Assembly (NCBI GenBank): GCA_021292105.1
Contig: CM037864.1
Span: 44,671,816 to 44,735,815, forward strand
DNA: 64,000 nucleotides
Direction: 5' to 3'
Source of the DNA: Anadara kagoshimensis
Lineage: Eukaryota > Mollusca > Bivalvia > Arcoida > Arcidae
A model generated the notes under the pieces. That model did no database searches. It was given only the letters and a program-made list of their open reading frames with translations, and was not told the origin of the DNA. The translations under genes and the position numbers were made by a program. This document shows positions 56,302 through 64,000 of this stretch, in pieces (positions within the stretch are counted from its first letter, which is position 1; each line of letters starts with the position of its first letter).

Positions 56302-58562
56302 AGGTCACTGGTCACCAAATTTATCAATTTTGTATTTTGCATTCCAATGGGTAGAATAGTCAATATTGATGTGTCTGACGGTTTCCCACACCTTACATTT
56401 ACCTGTAATACACTAAAACCTTACCTGAACGAACTGCTAATACTCGGTAGTTTCCGTCACCGCTCGTAACTTTCCGGCGACCTAATTGATGACGTACATG
56501 GTGTTAAGCTGCTGAGGAAAGACACATTACCTATATATGTATCCATATATTACATGTGGGTTTGTGTGGCGTTTAAAAGGGTTTTAAAGTTTGATTTCAG
56601 GTCAAAATGATATACTTTGTGAAGTTTGGAGATAATAAAATCACAATGACCGATGAACATGTTTTTTCCACAAATTTCAGAACAAATTAAAACCAGATTT
56701 ACACAAGTCCTTCATGCAGCTTTCTAGTTGTTTTGAATGTATTCAGATTAAATATTACGAGATAAGTCAGGAAAATATGAGTGATATAATCATTTAAGAC
56801 AATTCTATTATGAATGAATTAAGTCTAATAAATAGATTTTAAACAATTTTAATTTTCAAAATTAATTTAATTCAGTAATTCAATCAGCTCACACATTCAA
56901 ACAAAGACGTGTATGTCTTGTTCAAATTAACCAATCTAATTTGACTTTAATTTATTCGATTTTCAGAATCCATCAAAAATGACAAATAACATTTACCGGG
57001 TATATCATAAAGATAATCACACGTGTCAATTAATGTTGCATATTGTAAGGTAAACTCTGTTGATTACAGGTGGTAGATGTCTACTTCTAAACAGGATGTT
57101 TCCTAGTGTACTGTAGCATATTGATAATCTCTTAATTATACTGGTATGTGAGGGATGTAAATCACACTTTAAACGATATAAATTTATTGTGAATAAAAGA
57201 AAGAAAGTTTCACTCGAGTTTTGAGTCCTTAAATAGTCGAGCATAATCCCACTGGTATCACATTTTGATGACGTTTTTTTAATCCCATTAACATTAAGCG
57301 TAATAAAGTTATCATATGAATTATTTTTTTATTTTACCATGGAAACAATAATGATTATTATTATTATATTATTATTTTTTTTAAACTTACTGCAAATAAG
57401 AAATAGGAAGCTATTGAATTGAAATACCGGTAGTTTTCATATTTATGTAATACTGGGGTGAAATATTTTATTTGAGAGACAATAACAAATTATTTTTTAA
57501 ACCTTTATTTTGATAATTTAGTTGTACAAAAAACTACAGGTCTTGGACCCAGTTCTACCCGAAAACGTGTTTTTTTTATTCATTACATGGGTAAATAATA
57601 ATAATAATAATAATAATGATAATAATAATAATAATAATAAATCTTTGATTTTAATCTAAAAAGGAATTAAAAATTGGACAAATATGAATCAAAATTATTA
57701 TTCATTATGATAAATAGATAAAAATAAATAAATAAATAAATGACGTAAATAAATAATTAATTAATTATTTAATTAATTAATCAGAGATATGTAAAGATAA
57801 TTAAAATGATATTAAATATTAATAAAAATTAATGTGAACAATATTTTAAATAAAAAACGGAAATTTGTGTCTATTATTATTTCTTATGATAAATAAATAA
57901 ATAAATAAATAAATAATGTAATTAATTAATTAGTTAATTATTTAATTGATTAATCAATCAGAGATAAGCAAAGATAATTAAAATGATATTAAATATTCAT
58001 GAAAATTAATATGAACAATATTTTAAATAAAAAACGGAAATTTGGGTTCTTTTATTATTTGTTGTGATAAATAAATAAATAAAAAAATAAATATCAAAAT
58101 AAATGTAAAATTATGTTTTGTAAAAATATTAGTAAATAGTATATCATACTTAGAGCAAACACAAATATAGTTTTTTTCTTGATTTATTTCTTATTATTTT
58201 GTTTATTTTTTATTTATTTTTTTCTGCTGAAGGAAACTGAAATACCCAATGCTAAAAAATATATATATATAAAAACACTAGAAGTTATTTCCGATTTATC
58301 TGGGTAATAAATGCAGTTCACTATACAAGCTTCATTTCCTAAATAGCTTGGATAACACCTTCTGCGTCACTTCCGGTTTTGTGCCTTCTTACTACCAAAG
58401 GGAGATAATACAGATTTTCAACAGTTTTAGGGCTTTAATTTATGCTGTAGAAAAGGACAGAAATGATTAAAAAATGTTATTTGTGGCTAAATCGACTTTT
58501 TATGATGTAATCTTTCGGAAAATAGTACTAAAAAAAATTCGGTTTTTGGTGACCGGTGACCT
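56302..58562. mobile_element. 2.26-kb TTAA-flanked element inserted in an SINE
   Basis: The ends are inverted: AGGTCACTGGTCACCAAA at the left and TTTGGTGACCGGTGACCT at the right. TTAA flanks both ends (56298-56301 and 58563-58566), the target duplication of piggyBac-type transposons. Removing the element restores an SINE that reads through. No coding sequence is seen; the interior is AT-rich with simple and tandem repeats, so it is non-autonomous. Assignment to piggyBac rests on the TTAA only. Confidence 0.85.
57594..58110. repeat. (AAT)n tract and about 178-bp AT-rich tandem repeat
   Basis: (AAT)n occupies 57594-57641. Then a unit holding GATAAATAAATAAATAAATA, AATTAATTAATTATTTAATT and CAATATTTTAAATAAAAAACGG recurs with starts near 57695, 57873 and 58051, the third partial. 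All of it lies inside the TTAA-flanked element. Confidence 0.88.
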
Positions 58563-58566
58563 TTAA

Positions 58567-58645
58567 TTTACCTATAGATGGTGATATCTCAATATCACTA
58601 AAATATTCTTCACTGGGATGTAAAACCCCATTCAATCAATCAATG
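58567..58645 (+). mobile_element. tRNA-derived SINE, 3' part separated by insertion
   Basis: ACCTATAGATGGTGATATCT, then ATTCTTCACTGGGATGTAAA and ACCCCATTCAATCAATCAAT, is the tail seen at 59250-59350 in the intact neighbour. Together with 56030-56297 it forms one SINE. Confidence 0.85.
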
Positions 58646-58984
58646 TCAACATAAATGGTATGTCTTCATTTTCTGCTAACTTTTGTTATAAAACTTCTAG
58701 TTCTAGTTAATTTCTTGTTACTATAGTATATTGTATATTGTCCATGTAATTTAAATCACTAACGACCTAGTTTAGATTTTTTGATTTTTTTGTTTCTTTC
58801 AAATTTTGGTAGGAAACGCCCTGCAGAGTCATGATGCACACAATGAAGAAGTAGATAGTGACTTATTATAATACAGCCATTTTTTAACCTCAGATAATAA
58901 AAGTCATTTAAATTTAAAATGGAATACAGTCGAACCTGCCTTAAAGGCCATCACTATATAATGGATGTTACCTAAGACAAAACA

Positions 58985-59365
58985 TTAAACCACTGAGGTA
59001 TCCCAATTAGTAGAGTGCTCACTTCATAAGTAGAAGGTCATTGGTTTGAACCCCTGCCATCTGACCAAGACTTGAAAATAGGTAGTGACTGTTCTTTTGC
59101 CAAGCACTCAGCATTAAGAAATGATAGTCACGGGGTCCTTTGGAAAAGACCTTAAAACCCAATGTATTATGGCAGGGCAGGCATGACACATTAAAGAATA
59201 AATCCTCCCTACACATTTCCCTGGGTGCACTGCAAAGGTAAACATTTCTGCAACTTCACCTATAGCTGGCGATGTCTTGATATCAGCAAAATATTCTTGA
59301 CTAGGACGTAAAACCCCATTTAATTAATTAATCAATCAATCAATCAATTAATCAATCAATTATAC
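58985..59365 (+). mobile_element. tRNA-derived SINE, near full length
   Basis: Starts CACTGAGGTATCCCAATTAG and has the B-box-like GGTTTGAACCCC. The body contains CCAAGCACTCAGCATTAAGA and GGGGTCCTTTGGAAAAGACC, and the 3' end has CTATAGCTGGCGATGTCTTG and GACGTAAAACCCCATTTAAT followed by an (AATC)n-like tail. It is the most complete copy in the window. Confidence 0.9.
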
Positions 59366-62039
59366 TAACAAAGTTTCAATGAAATATTGTAGAGGTTAGC
59401 AGGAAACGTTTAAAAAAAAGAAACTTTAGTTTGCATAACTTTATAACAATTTAAAAACTATAAAATAGATGCTTTAATGTTGACATTCAAAACTTGCTGG
59501 TTAATTTATTACAGAATATAGCTGTTTAAAGTCTGTGTGTTGATAACGTGAGACACTTTTAAAAGTTGACTGAACACTTTCTAGGGTGGATCTTTCGATA
59601 TTAAGATAAGATGATGACTTCCTGGTGCAAAATGGTTTAACAAGCCTGGATAAATTCTTTACAAATAAACAGGTATCTTGTATAAGTTAACATACTGTAA
59701 TTGAAGGTGAAAAATATTTTGTGATAATGATTACACACAGAAACAGGATCAATCCAGAAATGTGTTTGGTGGGGTAAATTTGACCCATGCTTTGAAAAAC
59801 AGGGACCATTATTTAAAAAACCGGGAAATAATATATGAAATAAAATTTTATTAACTCAAATAAAAATATAAATGAGAAAGAGATAAAATTAGATTTACAG
59901 AAAACTTAACTTGGACTAATACCCTGGCCCATCGACATTGATTTTTGGGAACAATATCATTATTTTTGGGTCAATGGCCCAAGGCCCACTTCTAGATTGA
60001 ATACAGTCAGTAATTGTTCCTGGTTGCTCTGTCAGGCCATTGCTATACTATTTACACATCTATTATGGACAAAAACACACTTTGAAACTCCTGAGTTAGT
60101 CACTAGAAAGAGTCAAAGTTTCCAAGTTTGAATTATTAACAAATACTAACAAATACTAACAAATACAAACATTAGGGACAAAATAATGACTAGCATTGTT
60201 TGAGTTATTTAAAACTTACCACTGCTAGTTTAATTGAAGCTATTCATCTAGTCTGTCAGTATGTCATCTTCAATGGACAAACAGTTTGATAGAAAGCAAC
60301 TACATGTCTCTAGCCTTCCAAATTAAGGGAATTGCAAGTGAAAAACAAAACAAAATGATAGATGTCTCAGAGACATTTTTAAACAACTCTGAAGTACATG
60401 TATATATAGTACTAGTAATTTCAAGCAAAATAAATCTGCAACATCTTAAGATGAATGCAGTTTAAATGTTGACTTACAAAGGGTAAATAATGATTAAAAT
60501 TCACCTAAATTTATATCACAAAATACACTGTGTATATAAATGATCTTGCATTTTTAAAACCCTGTATATGGTGTCACCACAAATGGAAACAATGTTGCAT
60601 AAATTAGAGTTGTAAGTTATAGTAAATATTTTGAGACATGCACTAAGTACATGTGTCTGTGTGCAGATAAGGTACTGGTATAAATACTACTCTGATTTGT
60701 GACACCTGTCTTGTAATCTTGTTGCCAGGTGTATATCAGAAATTGTAAATATGGTAAAGTGTTTAAAATTAATAAAAATGTGTGTATTCAATATATGAAT
60801 AAGCATAATAAACACCATGGTAACCACCAATGACCTGACTAAAAAGAAGAGTAACTTTAAGTATTTATTTTCAAGGTGTCAAAATTTGACAAGAAGGGCA
60901 TATTTTTGTGTTCTCAGTACATTAAACATGATTGCTATTAAAGGTAAGGTATGCATCTAGATTCTTTTTTTTTTTTGGGGGGGGGGGGGTATTTTTATGC
61001 AAATGGTTTTATTCTATCAGAAACAAATCTCAATTAAAAACTGCAAAAACACTTTGACCCATCAAAACCTTTGCCTGCAAAAATAAAATAAAAGAACTTT
61101 TCAATTCACTAAAAATGTATGCAAACTTTATCTTAATGTTTAAAAGTTTAAAAAAAAATAGTGTATGATTGACATTTCTATAGGGAATATGTCTAGGTAA
61201 CAAATACATGAAGTGTGGTATGAGTTCTTTGTCTGGCTCAGTGGGTATATTACATTAATACAAAGAAATACATGGTGAGTTAATCCTGAATCAGGAAGTT
61301 AAAACACGATCCATATTTACCTATTTATATAAAATAAGGCATAAAAAAATAATTGTGTTTCCCATACCTTTGGCCAATTAAATCTTAATTCAGGTGTAAT
61401 TATGTAATTATTCAATGTCTGATGGGATAAAATTAATGTCTTCCACTATGCCCTATTTTGAATCTTTGATAAAACATGCATGAAATAGACACTAACCTAT
61501 TCTATACTGTATCTAGAACCAAAATTGTTTTTTGCTTGGCCTTATACATAAAAACTAGTATTTAAAGGGGTTTAAAGGGTTAAAGAAGTGAAGACATGTA
61601 GTTACAAAAAACGATTTATAGAATTCAGATATTGCTAATTGGTTATGACAATGAATAAATATATACAAAACAAAGATCTACTTAATTATTATGGTAGTTG
61701 AGAAATGGAACAGAACTCTGAACAGAATACATGTGTATGTACTAATAATGAATGTACCGGTATATTATACATAAGATACAGTCATAGAAATGTTCAAACG
61801 GGCTTGAATCTGTCATTTTTAGACTTTTTTTCAGTCAAAATTAAATTTTTAGAGGAGGGTACAAATGGAACTCTTTCCTTTATTACAACTAATCTTTATT
61901 CATGTTGTTTGAACCTGTATATAAGGGAAACCTGTCCATAAAAGCCACTTCTACTGGTTCCCTTATGTGGTCTTTATAGACAGGTTTGAACTGTATTGTA
62001 TAAATGTTCAATGATTTTTTTATATGTACATATTATAAT

Positions 62040-62086
<47 letters not shown>

Positions 62087-62424
62087 AGGCAAATATGATA
62101 ACAATTTGTAGAGTCCAACCCTTCAAACACACAACAGATAGACTAATTTTACAGAATCACAACAATTTGGTTACTACTTCTCAACAAAACATGTTAGACT
62201 TGTGGTAATTTAAGAAAAAACTGCCTCCAAATCAAGATGGAAACTCAAACTCAACTATTCCAAATCATTTATGTTTTAAACTGCATTTATAAGTGTATAA
62301 AATTTTGTTTGTGAAGTTTATTTTTGACAAATCGCAAGTTTAATTTGACCAAAAATGGATGTTTGTGAAACAAAGGTGATTAAGTTACATGAATTCCATG
62401 ATATGTTAAGTGTTTACTCCATAA
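59366..62424. other. Intergenic, no recognised gene
   Basis: AT-rich. A foldback-type repeat lies at about 61915-62000 (GAAACCTGTCCATAAAAGCC to GTCTTTATAGACAGGTTTGA), a homopolymeric T/G run at 60966-60990, and (GT)n at 62042-62084. No coding feature was supported. Confidence 0.65.
62042..62084. repeat. (GT)n microsatellite
   Basis: About 21 uninterrupted GT dinucleotides. Confidence 0.97.
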
Positions 62425-62690
62425 TGTTTGGGATAGAATTGAAAAAAGGTACTGGCTGCCCTTTTACCAACCACTCAGCATTTAGAACTGGAAGTAGCAC
62501 CTTCCTATGGAGGAGTCCTTAAAACCCAAACCCCTGCGTCATGGTATGCATAGCAAACTGAAGAACCCTTTCTGCACATTTCCTGAGCCTACAATAAAAG
62601 TAAAAATTTCTGCCACTTCAGCTTTAGCTGTTGATGCCTTAATATTAGTGAATCTAAAACCCCATTCAATCAAACTAATTTAGTCAAAGG
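62425..62690 (+). mobile_element. tRNA-derived SINE, 5'-truncated copy
   Basis: Lacks the tRNA-like head; starts near GAATTGAAAAAAGGTACTGG and shares ACCACTCAGCATTTAGAA, GAGTCCTTAAAACCCAAACC and the AAACCCCATTCAATC end with the other copies. Confidence 0.82.
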
Positions 62691-64000
62691 TAATTTAAGG
62701 AAGGTTTGAACAACCTAACATAGATAAACTATTATTGTCTGTGCATGGATCTCCTTAACAAAATACACACACACACACCTTTAGACCAGTGATCCCATTA
62801 ACCAACAAATACACACTGAGGTTTAATTTTGTTTACTTATATTAAAGAAAGCCCTACAAGGAAGTAACCATACTCTTTCAAAAAAAATATTAAAAACTTC
62901 CAAATATTTACAGCACAATTTTACTTAGGGTACTCTTATACTTCAACCTTTAGAAAAGTTAAATTCACTAGAGTATCCGTTTACTGTATTTTTGACAGTG
63001 AATTATTATAGAAAATATAATAGGCTTGAACAAGAGACCCATGTGCCTTTTTACTCACATGAGGCTGTCATGTGTCTCCTGTAGCAATAAATACAAAATT
63101 GAATTAATTACAAGGACCATAAAAGTGTTCTGTAGTGTTGACTTCAATGTCAAAATATTTGCAAAAAAATATTACTTGTCTCAGAGAATGTTTCATCAAA
63201 AATATCATTGTATATTTAGAAATAACAACCAGTATAACAGTAGCAAAAGTGCAAACATCAAAAAGGCCTATTTCAGTATTCTTTAGCATCTGTGACCTTG
63301 AACTTTAAACCTATGACCTTCATTTATATATGATAAAGATCATTATGCCAATACCTATAATACTTTTGTAGTCTACTCTACATGCCTATACAAAGGTTTA
63401 GGTTTCCAGATGATACAAAATCCTATACAAAATCAAAAAGGTTACAATTTTCTAGCTAAATAAATTAACAATTTCAGCATTCTTAGTACTTAGCGACCTT
63501 GACCTTTGACCATCTAGTAATTATCTTTTTTCAACAAAATATAAGAAAAAGGTGATGAAAATTGAACTTGATCTATATTTTGTAGACTTAAACAACTAGG
63601 TAAAATTTGAAAAAATAATCCTTTGTTCCTAAGTTTAATAATCATCTTGAATCTGGAAACCACTGGGTGATACAATTAAAATCCAGGATATTACAATGTG
63701 TGGTGAGTATAAACTGGGACCATACGATGATAGTGAGGTATCATGTTATTTCATAAAATAAACAAATTTTTTAAAGCTTAATCATCATCGTCACCATCGA
63801 CGTCGTCGTCATCGTCATCATCGTCTTCATCATCATCATAACAATAATCCATACCATCATCATCATCATCATCTTCATCACAATAATCCTTACCACCATC
63901 ATCATCATCATCCTTTTTATATACATTAAAACATGTTTTATTGTCAAATGCATTGCCCATAAAAATGTACATTATTATAATTATAACAAAAATTCTATTA
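62691..64000. other. Intergenic sequence with short repeats
   Basis: Contains two related segments ending in GACCTTGAACTTTAAACC (about 63290) and GACCTTGACCTTTGACC (about 63498), and an (ATC)n-like trinucleotide tract at 63781-63912. The acidic open frame over that tract (Asp-rich on the minus strand) is a product of the repeat, though a coding exon running off the window cannot be fully excluded. Confidence 0.6.

Noticed and set aside
63778..63972. Asp-rich acidic open frame on the minus strand
   Set aside because: It translates an (ATC)n-like trinucleotide tract; without a splice context or homologue it is not supported as a coding exon.

Overview
The window looks like AT-rich nuclear DNA from an invertebrate animal, most likely a bivalve mollusc or another lophotrochozoan. 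This is inferred from a TRAF6-type gene with vertebrate-like domain order, Draper/MEGF10-like receptors with many short exons, tRNA-derived SINEs, Ty3/gypsy elements, mariner remnants and abundant foldback elements and microsatellites. No species can be named from the sequence alone.

Layout. 1-4305 is a decayed Ty3/gypsy retrotransposon with its 3' LTR; its 5' end lies outside the window, and it sits in what must be an intron of the first gene. 4831-8391 (+) holds the last six coding exons of an EGF-like-domain receptor (gene 1). 8392-15145 is intergenic, with an SINE and a long 50-bp tandem array rich in TGACGTAA motifs just upstream of gene 2. 15146-30327 (+) is a complete 13-exon, 627-residue paralogue (gene 2): signal peptide, EMI domain, EGF-like repeats, one membrane span and a tyrosine-rich tail. 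Its introns hold microsatellites, dispersed repeats and terminal-inverted-repeat elements. 30328-35713 is intergenic with a dead mariner element. 35714-50418 (-) is a TRAF6-like gene in six coding exons. Its second coding intron carries a young, near-intact LTR retrotransposon (40514-47499) in antisense orientation. 50419-64000 has no recognisable gene; it contains a 100-bp minisatellite array, foldback elements, SINE copies, a TTAA-flanked element inserted into one SINE, and simple repeats.

How the genes relate. The two receptors are tandem duplicates with matching exon lengths near the membrane and a shared C-terminal tyrosine block; the family suggests a phagocytic or recognition receptor signalling through phosphotyrosine. 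TRAF6 is an E3 ligase adaptor of Toll/IL-1-type innate signalling. The co-location of phagocytic-type receptors and TRAF6 is suggestive of an innate-immunity neighbourhood but could be chance.

The most unusual items are: (1) the young LTR element, whose polyprotein order is gag-protease-integrase-reverse transcriptase-RNase H, a Gmr1-like order not usual for Ty3/gypsy; (2) an inverted copy, inside a TRAF6 intron, of the promoter-proximal region and first exon of gene 2; (3) a tyrosine-bearing 9-residue repeat array in the tail of gene 2; and (4) a 2.26-kb TTAA-flanked element splitting an SINE.
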